21,285 nucleotides of DNA from Chrysochromulina tobinii (taxonomy: Eukaryota > Haptophyta > Prymnesiales > Chrysochromulinaceae), in contig JWZX01002138.1 of assembly GCA_001275005.1 (NCBI GenBank), positions 1 through 21,285 on the forward strand, given 5' to 3'. Below, one piece after another: positions 1-7,144 of this stretch (within the stretch, counting starts at the first letter, position 1; each line of letters starts with the position of its first letter). Both the position numbers and the translations under genes were made by a program. The notes under the pieces were generated by a model, which was not told where the DNA came from, ran no database searches, and was given only the letters and a program-made list of their open reading frames with translations.

Positions 1-373
1 CCTCACGCACGGACGAGGCGGCCGAGCCTCATCGTCTGGGGTCACCTCCATCGCGATCGGTTGAAAAAGGCTCGAAAGGACGCTTTGGGTCACTTCTTTT
101 TTGCTCAACAAAACGCGAGTTTGCCACGAATTCATGCCCAAAACGACGCGTTTGGCCACCCTACCCTCACACGCAGACGGGTCAAACGGCGATCAAACGG
201 TCAATTGGTTAAAATTGGCCGCCACATGTGTACAAAACAGCCCCGCGGGGAAATTCTTGATTCCCCCGACTTCTAATGTGAACTTGTAGTCCTTCCGAGA
301 CCTCGAGTACATCTCGAAAAACTTCTGTAAACACGGCAATGCGTGCTTCGGTATGGGGGTCGGACGGATGCAA

Positions 374-408
374 GATACATGATACATGATACATGATACA
401 TGATTCAT
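374..408. repeat. Tandem array of GATACAT, 5 units
   Basis: Four exact copies of the heptamer GATACAT run from 374 to 401, followed by a one-mismatch copy GATTCAT at 402-408. The same heptamer family returns at 592-641, so this is one part of a local satellite-like patch. Confidence 0.9.
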
Positions 409-512
409 CAAGTCGATACGGAGGGACCCATGATCTTTCCGACATGATCGTGGGTCTTTCCGACATGTTCATGAACTTGTCCGACATGTTCGATGATCAA
501 TACTAAGTCAGA

Positions 513-539
513 ATCACGTATCACGTATCATGTATCATT
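513..539. repeat. Left arm of 27-bp perfect inverted repeat
   Basis: This arm is the exact reverse complement of 589-615, across a 49-nt spacer. It is itself made of heptamer units read on the other strand. On one strand the pair could form a 27-bp hairpin stem. Confidence 0.9.
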
Positions 540-588
540 CGCAAAATATCAACATACATGATCCTCGATGCACCATCCCAACGGATGA

Positions 589-641
589 AATGATACATGA
601 TACGTGATACGTGATACGCGATAACATGATACATGATCCAT
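589..641. repeat. GATACAT/GATACGT heptamer array and right inverted-repeat arm
   Basis: Heptamers start at 592, 599, 606, 613, 620, 628 and 635, as GATACAT, GATACGT, GATACGT, GATACGC, GATAACA, GATACAT and GATCCAT. Positions 589-615 are the exact reverse complement of 513-539. The array therefore exists in both orientations within 270 bp. Confidence 0.9.
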
Positions 642-1101
642 AGTATTTAGTCCATAAGCACGATCTCTCTAGAAATAGGATGACGCACATGACCGTGTGG
701 TCTGTGCCTCTCAGAGACTCTCAGGACTCAGCGGTCATGGCTTGAGTCAAACCGATGACACTAACGTATCCTCCACGTCTCACGTCCTCAACACGACACT
801 CAACACTCAACACTATCCAACACTCAACAGTCTCAGCGTAACTCACACAAAACTCACACACGGACCCAGGCCTCTCTGTGTGAGCATGCGTCATGGCCAC
901 TCACAGGAGATGGCACACTGGAGCCTGCGTCAAAGGCAGCTCCATGTACCTGTACAGCAGCACAGATCGAGCACAGATCTGAGCACTCACATGGAAAGAG
1001 ATCGGTTGGCACAAATCAGGGGTGGGAGCGCTTATCCTTTTCGCGTCTGACCACTCATCGAGCGTGGTGGGGGGGCACTCCTCGTCAAGTCATCACGTCC
1101 C

Positions 1102-2721
1102 TCAGCGTTGGGAGCAGCCGGGAAAGGGAGGGGTGTAGCGCTTGCGTGGCGCCAGAGGGCGGCCTGAGCGCGACTTGGGTGTGGGAACTTCGACGTCATC
1201 ATCGTCGCCCTCCTCGCCGTCCTCGCCGTCCTCGCCCTCCTCGCCCTCCTCGCCCTCCTCGCCCTCCTCGCCCTCCTCGCCCTCCTCGCCCTCCTCGCCC
1301 TCCTTGCCCGCTGCTCCCTCCTCGCCCTCCTCGCCCTCCTCGCCCTCTTCTTCCATGGGCTTGAGCCTGGCTGCCTGCGCGGCTTCCTCGACTTTCGAGT
1401 TCTCCTCAGAGGCCTCGATCCCAGCTGCGTCAACCAGCAGAGATCGGTCGCGGCATGCCGACGTTGCAAGGCGCTTCACATCCGACAGGGGCTCGCCACC
1501 CATAAGTGCTGCGATCATGGCATCACGCACAGATCTCTCCTGAGCGTCGTAATTGGCGAGCGCACGTGCCGCCGGCAGCATCGGTACCAGCCGAGCGGAT
1601 GGTGCTGCGGCCGGTGATGGTCGCCGAGCAGGCGGTGCGGCGGGCAGCTTCGATGTCTTCCGAGCGGATGGTGCTGAGGCCGGTGCTGCGGCCGGTGCTG
1701 CGGCGGGTGCTGCGGGCGGACGACCATCGGCGGCCATACCCTGCGCCGGCAATCCGCGCCGGCCGAGTGGCATTGCCGCCGCTGGCGTCGTGTACCAGGG
1801 ATGCTCGTCAACGGCTCCATCCGCCGATGACGAACCCAGGACGTTCTGGTACGGCACACCGCGCGCTTGCATCAGGGGCTCCTGGCCGAACTCGTACAGG
1901 AAGCTCCACAGGCGTTCCTGTGGGTATTGAAGCCTGCAGAGGTTCGCGAGTCTCTCCGCCGTGTCCACCTCGCCGCCTAGCAGCAGCGTGAAGCAGTAGA
2001 GGGTGTTGTTGCCGCCCGACATGGGTAGCACGTCGTCCCAGATAATGCTCGTCGCGGCCGAATTGAGGAGTAAAACGTGCTCCACTGAAATGCCTCTGGC
2101 AATGCACCAGGTGTGGCCGACGATCTTCTCGATGAGCTCCTCGCGTCGCACGAAGTCGGCGCGCGGGAAGCTGAAGTCGAGGGACGTGGTGGCAAGAAGG
2201 TTCGCTGCCTTTTTGCGATTGGTGACCGCCAGCTCGAAGTCGATAGGCGACAACCGCCAAGTCATGGAGGTGCCGCCGCGCGATCGCTTTGACCCGCCAC
2301 GGGCGGCGTTGAACGTGAGCGGGACGCCCGACTGCATCTCGACCGCACCGCCGCCCGATCCCAGTAACGAGCCGAAGATTGGCGCCGGGTTTATGTTCTG
2401 CGCGGTGCTTGTGCCAAGAGCCGACGCCGGATGTCCAGCTGGACCGCTGAACGAGTGCGTCGTGGCAGAGGCGGCGCGGATGATAGCTGCGAGGGCGGCG
2501 GCGGTGGCGGCGGTTACACCCATCGCTGCAGCCGGCGGAGCCACAACAGGCCCTGGCGCAGGCAATGGCGCAGGCAATGGCGCAGGCATTGGCGCCTGGT
2601 TTTGAGCTTGCAGAGCGATTCCGTCTTGAGCGCCTGGCGCCACAGAGCCTGACAGGACCCCAGCGAGCGTGGTGAGCATTGCAAGCAGCTCAGGCGAAAG
2701 GTTCGTCACGTTAGGCGCCAT
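1102..2721 (-). CDS. Unrecognised 539-aa protein with Glu-Glu-Gly tract
   Basis: I do not recognise the family. From the ATG at 2721 the frame is open for 539 codons. Residues 1-125 are rich in Ala, Pro and Gly, with PAPLPAPLPAPGP-like runs. A compositionally normal, probably folded part spans about 150-310, with motifs such as MTWRLSPIDFELAV, EELIEKIVGHTWCIARG and ERLWSFLYEFGQEP. Residues 333-380 are a Pro/Ala linker. Residues 457-505 are an EEG/EDG acidic tract. The tail ends with RSGRPLAPRKRYTPP, which resembles the basic 'RSGR' tails seen after acidic stretches in some chromatin-associated and transposon proteins. It lies about 430 bp beyond the end of the transposase gene on the same strand, so it could belong to a mobile element, but nothing proves this. 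The balanced residues in the central part are the reason I accept it as coding. Confidence 0.65.
   Translation of the reverse strand: MAPNVTNLSPELLAMLTTLAGVLSGSVAPGAQDGIALQAQNQAPMPAPLPAPLPAPGPVVAPPAAAMGVTAATAAALAAIIRAASATTHSFSGPAGHPASALGTSTAQNINPAPIFGSLLGSGGGAVEMQSGVPLTFNAARGGSKRSRGGTSMTWRLSPIDFELAVTNRKKAANLLATTSLDFSFPRADFVRREELIEKIVGHTWCIARGISVEHVLLLNSAATSIIWDDVLPMSGGNNTLYCFTLLLGGEVDTAERLANLCRLQYPQERLWSFLYEFGQEPLMQARGVPYQNVLGSSSADGAVDEHPWYTTPAAAMPLGRRGLPAQGMAADGRPPAAPAAAPAAAPASAPSARKTSKLPAAPPARRPSPAAAPSARLVPMLPAARALANYDAQERSVRDAMIAALMGGEPLSDVKRLATSACRDRSLLVDAAGIEASEENSKVEEAAQAARLKPMEEEGEEGEEGEEGAAGKEGEEGEEGEEGEEGEEGEEGEEGEDGEDGEEGDDDDVEVPTPKSRSGRPLAPRKRYTPPFPGCSQR
1207..1353 (-). repeat. 9-nt tandem repeat encoding Glu-Glu-Gly
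   Basis: The coding strand repeats GAGGAGGGC, giving EEG units with a few EDG, AAG and KEG variants. It is in frame with the 539-aa protein and is expected to vary in length between individuals. The opposite strand reads as Ser-Ser-Pro or Arg-Pro-Pro repeats, which I treat as shadows. Confidence 0.9.
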
Positions 2722-2875
2722 GCGATCTCTTTCACGCGCGACACGTGCCGACAGAGCGGATCTGGTCGCGGCGACGGAGCATGCGCGACGTCGTCCGGCA
2801 AGAGAAAAAAGAAATTATAACGAAAAAGAAAATCCCCGAATATGAATAGAAAAAATCCGATTAGGATACTGTCGC

Positions 2876-2898
2876 TTCAAGTTCAAGTTCAAGTTCAA
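2876..2898. repeat. TTCAAG hexamer, about 4 units
   Basis: The hexamer TTCAAG is repeated head to tail almost four times. It sits about 155 bp upstream of the start of the 539-aa gene, on its promoter side. Confidence 0.9.
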
Positions 2899-2970
2899 TA
2901 GGGTACGACATAACACCTCATGTGGCCACACAACGGGGCCACAACTGTACACACGAGGAGGGCACGCCCA

Positions 2971-3118
2971 CAGAGCCTGCGTCGATGGCGGCTCTGGGGT
3001 CAATGTACCTATGCGCCATGCTACATCGTACATGCATCAGACAGGGTGCTTGTGCGTCGGGGCCACACACACCTGGAGAGGGCTCACCCAGAGCCTGCGT
3101 CGATGGCGGCTTGGGGTC
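2971..3118. repeat. Direct repeat pair 118-120 bp apart
   Basis: Positions 2971-3002 and 3089-3118 share CAGAGCCTGCGTCGATGG and the following GCGGC...TGGGGTCA with only a small gap. Weaker similarity continues upstream (GGGGCCACA...) and downstream (ACCTATGC), so the unit is probably a degenerate ~120-bp tandem duplication. A related phrase, GAGCCTGCGTC, appears near 920. Confidence 0.75.
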
Positions 3119-3147
3119 ACCTATGCACAATCTACAGTGGCAGGCAC

Positions 3148-4580
3148 TCAGTAAGCCAGCCAAGTGGTATAGGCAGTGGCAAAGCGGTGGTAGTTGCCGG
3201 AAACGATCTCCTCCCATGCGCTGGAGTAGTCACCGAGCACAAGCATGACAGCAGCAGCGCGTGCTTGCTGCTGAGCTGGCTGCTGGTGAAGCCTGTCACG
3301 CCTAGCTGCTCCGTCCGGAAGCAGAACTAGGGGTTGATGATCAGGGACCGTGGCCCAGGCAGCAATCGCATCAAAGCCGGCTGGCGCAGTGAGGCGCGGC
3401 CCTGGGTGCGGCCGGTTGCGAGCGCGATCGCGGGGTTTGCCACCCGTGCCCGGCTTCCCCTTCTTCGAGGCCACCGTGTGCTGCGTGGAGACAAGACGGC
3501 AGAATGAGCAGAGCATGCGGCTAGGGCAGGGTAGGTAACACTATGCACCTCGTTCCACGCAGCCCGTAGCCGGTCAAGGCCGACTTGCATGAGCGGCATG
3601 ATGATCGACGATAAAGCGCCGGTCTGCAAGAAGTTGTCCTTGTCCAGGATGTTGAGGTTCTCCAGCTGGTTGATGAGCAACCTCACAATGGCGAGGACGC
3701 GCACGTTGATCTCAATGTTGAACTTCTCCACCCGGATCTGTGAGCACACAGCAGCTCGTGAGCAGGCAGGCAGATAGGTAGGATGGTGACGGGCGTATCC
3801 TCACGTTGCTCGTCGACTTGGTGCATTTGTGCGCCGGCCGTGGGCGGATGCCGCCATAGCCGGTGAGCGACTGTACCGCCATGCATGCGAATGCACACAG
3901 GCGGAATTCGTTGCCTCGGTCTGTCACGAGTTGGTTTGGATACCCAAACTCGTGAAGGAAGCCGAGCATCACGAACAAGTAGATTGTGATGGGCAGCTTG
4001 TTGGTGAGCGCGGTAAGCGCGCAGCACATGCGCGAATCGCCGTCTACGATCGCTGCCACATATATGTCGTACTCCTGCAGTACAAGGCGGCAGCCGGGGC
4101 TCAGCAGAACATCGAACGTGCTTGAGCGCAATGTCACACACGCACCTGCAGCTTGCATGCCAGGTCGAGATGCGCAGAGTAGCCGAAGTGCGGTGCGTGA
4201 TATGCACCACGCTGGATGCGCCGCGCAGCATGAACGGCACGCTTAGCCATCGCAATCGGGAAAAGGCGCTGCATTGATGCCTGCACTCGCTCACGTGCAA
4301 AATGGAAGAGCGGGTTGGTTACGCTTAACGATGCCGAGAGCATTTTCCTGCCGTACGCGTGGCCAACTCTCAGCACCTCCTGCGTGACCAACTGGTCCAT
4401 CAAGGAGTCGGACGGCCGCTGGCGCGTTGCCTGGTGCTGTCCCGTCAAGTCCCGAGTACTCCGCTTGTTCTCCCAGCGCAGGCGGCGAATCCAATGGCTG
4501 CTAACGTTTAAAGCCAACGCAATTTGGTTATTGTCGAAGCCACAAATGAGCAATGGCAACACGTCCGAAAAGCTGACCAT
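3148..4580 (-). CDS. Integrase-type DDE transposase (IS3EU-like), four exons
   Basis: Four exons, 4580-4146, 4074-3805, 3737-3549 and 3480-3148, join in frame to give about 408 aa. The introns are 71, 67 and 68 bp, all GT-AG, all phase 0, with pyrimidine-rich 3' ends. An N-terminal helix-turn-helix-like part (about 18-35, NQIALALNVSSHWIRRL) is followed by RERVQASMQRL, then an integrase core. The catalytic triad is D139 (AHLDLACKLQ), D197 (QLVTDRGNEF) and E239 (IRVEKFN). C-terminal segments such as NILDKDNF and LRAAWNE fit the eukaryotic integrase-core transposases of the IS3EU type. The start is the first ATG; open frame continues upstream to a GTG, so a 5' exon is possible. The core looks intact, with no stops or shifts after splicing. 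I found no terminal inverted repeats. The family label is from remembered motif order and is less sure than the DDE assignment. Confidence 0.75.
3481..3548 (-). other. Transposase intron 3, 68 bp
   Basis: It starts GTGCATAG and ends CTCCACGCAG. Removing it joins LRAAWNE to HTVASKKG and opens the reading frame through to a stop at 3148. Confidence 0.75.
3738..3804 (-). other. Transposase intron 2, 67 bp
   Basis: It starts GTGAGGA and ends TGTGCTCACAG. Removing it brings KSTSN next to IRVEKFN and so places the catalytic Glu in the expected position. Confidence 0.75.
4075..4145 (-). other. Transposase intron 1, 71 bp
   Basis: It starts GTGCGTG and ends TTGTACTGCAG. Removing it joins ...CKLQ to EYDIY... 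in the integrase core, between the first and second catalytic Asp. Confidence 0.75.
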
Positions 4581-5003
4581 GAAGCACAGGTAGGCTGCCT
4601 GAGCGCGCGAGCGCGCTCTCGCAAGGAACGCGTCGGCATTTCGTGCGAGCGCCACCGCGCCGTCGTTCGATGAACATCTTAATCAATCACGTGATTAGAT
4701 ATGTTTATAGAAGGTACGTAATTGTAGGTCAATATAAGGGGTGGGTCGACGTCGAGCGCCGCCTGCGTGGCCCCGAAAGCGACACATATATTAGCGAAAA
4801 AACAAAGTCTTAAATCGGAAAAGGGCGGGGTAGGTGCTCCACACCTTCACCTACCCCCAAGGAGGCAGATAGAATGGACGTTCGCAGTCCATGTCGCAGT
4901 CTCGTCCTCCATGTGCAGGAGACAAAAGATTCGCGCGTGAGCTTGTTCATGCTTGTTCTTGCACTGTTCGCTGCGCTCCTCGAGCTCGCGCCTGTGCACG
5001 ATT
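4581..5003. other. Intergenic stretch upstream of the transposase
   Basis: The segment is comparatively AT-rich between 4670 and 4810. It includes a 12-bp palindrome AATCACGTGATT near 4685, which contains the G-box core CACGTG. This may be promoter sequence for the transposase, but that is inference. No gene is supported. Confidence 0.5.
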
Positions 5004-5029
5004 GAGTGATTCTAAGATCAGATGCACCA
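5004..5029 (+). repeat. 26-nt dispersed inverted repeat, left copy
   Basis: GAGTGATTCTAAGATCAGAT followed by GCACCA is found here and, exactly reverse-complemented, at 6488-6513. The two copies face each other across about 1.46 kb. A short CGGAAGT lies a few bases inside both copies. They could be terminal repeats of a non-autonomous element or two copies of an interspersed repeat. Confidence 0.85.
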
Positions 5030-5096
5030 CGCGACCCGTGTGGACGGAAGTAAACGGTTTGTGGAATCAGTGACCGAAACGGCGCCCAGCCTTTTT

Positions 5097-5182
5097 GCTG
5101 TGTAGCTCGAAGCACCCTGCTGTGTAGCTCGAAGCACCCTGCTGTGTAGCTCGAAGCACTTGCTGGGTCGCTCGAAGCGGGC
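5097..5182 (+). repeat. 22-nt tandem repeat, about 3.9 units
   Basis: Two exact units start at 5097 and 5119 (core TGTGTAGCTCGAAGCACCCT). A near-exact third is at 5141, and a diverged fourth follows from 5162 (GCTGGGTCGCTCGAAGC). The array starts about 70 bp inside the left 26-nt inverted copy. Confidence 0.9.
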
Positions 5183-5495
5183 AGCTTCAGCGCGCCCTAT
5201 GCGTACATACTCGTCGATCCTGATCGCCAGCAGCACGTGCTGGCCACCCATGGGCACAGTCACCACCGCTCGACCTTTCTCCGTCGCCGCTGCTGCCCAC
5301 CCACCTGCCAACGCCATCGCCACCTGCCTCAGCTCCGCCAGCGAGCCCAACGTACAGCATGGACCTCTCTTTCCCGGATGCCGCCGCCTCTGCCATGGGT
5401 ACGCCTGCCTTCTCATCCGGCAGTGAACTGCAAGGCCGATCCCACGGCCTCCACCCGCACATTGTCAATGGCCTAGCCCTGGCCCACTGCTCAAC
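5165..5495 (-). pseudogene. Possible relic of a metal-transporting P1B-type ATPase
   Basis: Three minus-strand frames together resemble part of the nucleotide-binding domain of P1B (copper/heavy-metal) ATPases. Read in order they give VEQWARA, AIDNVRVEAVGSALQ, GKERSMLYVG, SLAELRQVAMAL and ATEKGRAVVTVPMGGQ...LLAIRID. The last part fits the family pattern E-x-GRTxVxVAxDGxxxGxIxxxD. The pieces lie in different frames with a stop between them, so at least two shifts have occurred. The ion-binding CPx motif, the phosphorylation DKTGT motif and the hinge GDGxND are all absent, so only a fragment is here. It sits between the 26-nt inverted repeats, which could mean capture by a mobile element. An ordinary unrelated ORF (132 codons from the ATG at 5416) is the alternative. 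The match is by eye and is tentative. Confidence 0.4.
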
Positions 5496-5524
5496 GTCGA
5501 GGCACCATCACGTGTGCATTGGAG

Positions 5525-5832
5525 CTGTCAAGCGGTCACACGTTCGACTCTCCTTGCATCCGCGCGGCCCAGGTTCGAGCCCTGGACGTGTGGAGTTCTA
5601 CTTCATCCTCGAGTTCCTCGTCGAAGGCGGCGTCACAAACGGTGTGCTCCGATGATCGAACCACTGCTGCTGCTGATGCGCAAGCAAGCTCTTGCTATTC
5701 TGCAGCTTGTACTGAGTGCCTTTGCATGTGATTTTGAGCTGACTGGCTTGGCGCCTAAGCCGCGTTCGATAAGTGTCATTCTCGAGCCCGTCAATTTCCA
5801 GGTGTTTTCGCTTTCCCCGTACTGAAGCGTGC
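5525..5832 (+). repeat. Diverged ~360-bp duplication, unit A
   Basis: Unit A and unit B (5885-6205) share ordered blocks at a near-constant offset of 358-364 bp. These include CGTGTGGA near 5588, ATTTTGAG at 5731, GCCGCGTT...TAAGTG near 5760, TTCT(C/T)GAGCCCGTCA near 5785 and CTGAAGCGTG near 5825. Identity between the blocks is low. Unit A also contains a neat tRNA T-arm-like hairpin at 5569-5585. Confidence 0.65.
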
Positions 5833-5884
5833 GCGACTGATTCGTGTCGCTCGCAGGGACTTGAACGCGTGGAGCCTCCGAGCC

Positions 5885-6205
5885 GAGCGTGGTGCGCATG
5901 CGCACTGTCGCGTGCGACTCACGGCTGCATGCCTCGCGTTCGATCGTGTGGATCCCGTCCTCCTCCTCGAGCTCCTCCGTGACACAAGAGGTGTGTTGCT
6001 CGATCCGCTGACGCCAGCCTGCCATGCGTAGATGCATTTGAGCTGCTCCGAGCTGCAGAGCTGCAGCCGGGCCAAAAGCTCCCTAGCGATTGCGATTTTG
6101 AGAGCTCACTTGGCGCCCGGGCCGCGTTTGGTAAGTGCTATTCTTGAGCCCGTCATTTTGGCAATATCTTCGCTTTGCCTGTAGTGAAGCGTGTGCGCAG
6201 CTGAA
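5885..6205 (+). repeat. Diverged ~360-bp duplication, unit B
   Basis: The second copy carries CGTGTGGA near 5945, ATTTTGAG at 6095, TTGGCGCC followed by GCCGCGTTTGGTAAGTG near 6110-6137, TTCTTGAGCCCGTCA near 6142 and TGAAGCGTG near 6185. No transcript or protein is suggested by either copy. Confidence 0.65.
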
Positions 6206-6487
6206 GCCTGAACATCTGGTGATTTGCGAAGCACCAACCACCATTGCGCGATTGTGTATCCGTCACTGTGAGTCTCTCAGGGGACCAGGAAGCCATGGGC
6301 ATGGCCAGTTGTGAAGCACAATTAAAATCGTTGTGTAGATACTATATAATCGAGGCCTATGACATTTATATAAGTTTTAACCTTATTTTGTTATTTACCA
6401 CCCAAATATGGAGATAACTACAACCCAAATATGGAACGAAAAAGGCGCCTGCGGCGCCGGCTTCGAAAAAATGAAACTTCCGCTTGG

Positions 6488-6513
6488 TGGTGCATCTGAT
6501 CTTAGAATCACTC
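6488..6513 (-). repeat. 26-nt dispersed inverted repeat, right copy
   Basis: This is the exact reverse complement of 5004-5029. Flanking similarity is limited to a few bases plus the inner CGGAAGT. Confidence 0.85.
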
Positions 6514-6583
6514 CCGGTCCTCGACGAACCGCGCCGCAGGCGTGCGGGGGCGAGCGGCGTGGTCTTTTCACTCGTTCGTCCGT

Positions 6584-6615
6584 GGTCCGGTGGGAGTCCC
6601 ACCGTCGACCGGACC
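6584..6615. repeat. Nested hairpin
   Basis: The outer arms GGTCCGGT (6584-6591) and ACCGGACC (6608-6615) pair perfectly. An overlapping inner hairpin, 6589-6603, has a 7-bp stem GGTGGGA/TCCCACC with a one-base loop. The two stems share bases and so would compete. There is no T-run to suggest termination. Confidence 0.7.
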
Positions 6616-7144
6616 GTGTGTGAGGCGTGGAGACAGAAGAGGTCTCTGCACCTCTGGCCTCTTCGACCGGTCTTAACAGCGTGCGCGACCCACCCGAGTA
6701 GTATTTGTATTTTATTTGTAGATTGTACCCGTAGGACCGGACACCCGCGGCCGAGATCCCAAGACGCACCGCCGGCGGCGCGGCGCCGCCCGGGCGCGAC
6801 GAGCGACCGGGGACCGCGGCCACAGCCCGCACCTCTCGAGCTCCCGAGCGGCCACACCGCCGGCGGGTCCTTAACTTTTGACATTTGACGAGGTGGGGTG
6901 GGACACGGCACCGTGTTCACATGTACGCTTGCTTATCTGACAGCGCACAAAGTCCGCGTGTTGCGTCACCCGTCACGCCGATGCACTGAGAGCGACGCCG
7001 CGCCGCCCCACGCGGCATGCGACGATGCGAGATGCACATGCGAGATGTGTGTGCATCCACCATGGTGGCACACACAGCCGGCCTCCGCCACACAGAGCTG
7101 CAACATCTATGCAACCTCAAGTGCGCCTGGTGTGTCGGCCAGAG

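Larger units (their letters stand above)
1..1101. other. Gene-free, repeat-bearing stretch
   Basis: No convincing coding region was found; open frames here are short and lack recognisable protein character. The middle holds 7-nt repeat arrays and an inverted repeat, listed separately. At 435-490 the phrase TCCGACATG recurs three times about 22 nt apart, and around 785-830 ACTCAACA-type short repeats occur. The rest shows nothing I can name. Confidence 0.6.
2722..3147. other. Intergenic stretch with two small repeats
   Basis: This lies between the start of the 539-aa gene and the 3' end of the transposase gene. The 539-aa gene's upstream side is A-rich around 2800-2860. It holds the TTCAAG hexamer run and the direct repeat described separately. 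No coding region is supported. Confidence 0.6.
6206..7144. other. Intergenic stretch without a supported gene
   Basis: An AT-rich segment at 6310-6430 includes two copies of ACCCAAATATGGA, about 23 bp apart, near 6400-6434. The right 26-nt inverted repeat follows, then a hairpin at 6584-6615. The remainder to 7144 is GC-rich with no protein-like frame. Confidence 0.5.

Noticed and set aside
1142-1543. Long plus-strand frames reading as Ser-Ser-Pro or Arg-Pro-Pro repeats
   Set aside because: They are the reverse strand of the GAGGAGGGC tract in the 539-aa gene; open frames are expected there and no non-repetitive domain is present.
5097-5182. CRISPR-like array of 22-nt repeats
   Set aside because: Units are directly adjacent with no unique spacers and the genome is eukaryotic; it is a simple tandem repeat.
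5509-5593. Possible tRNA gene
   Set aside because: The T-arm is good and a 7-bp acceptor stem with two G-U pairs can be drawn, but no acceptable D-arm or anticodon stem fits between them.
6395-6920. Minus-strand frames of 145 and 184 codons
   Set aside because: They span the inverted repeat and hairpin region, have repeat-derived sequence (e.g. the doubled FHIWVV phrase) and no recognisable domain.
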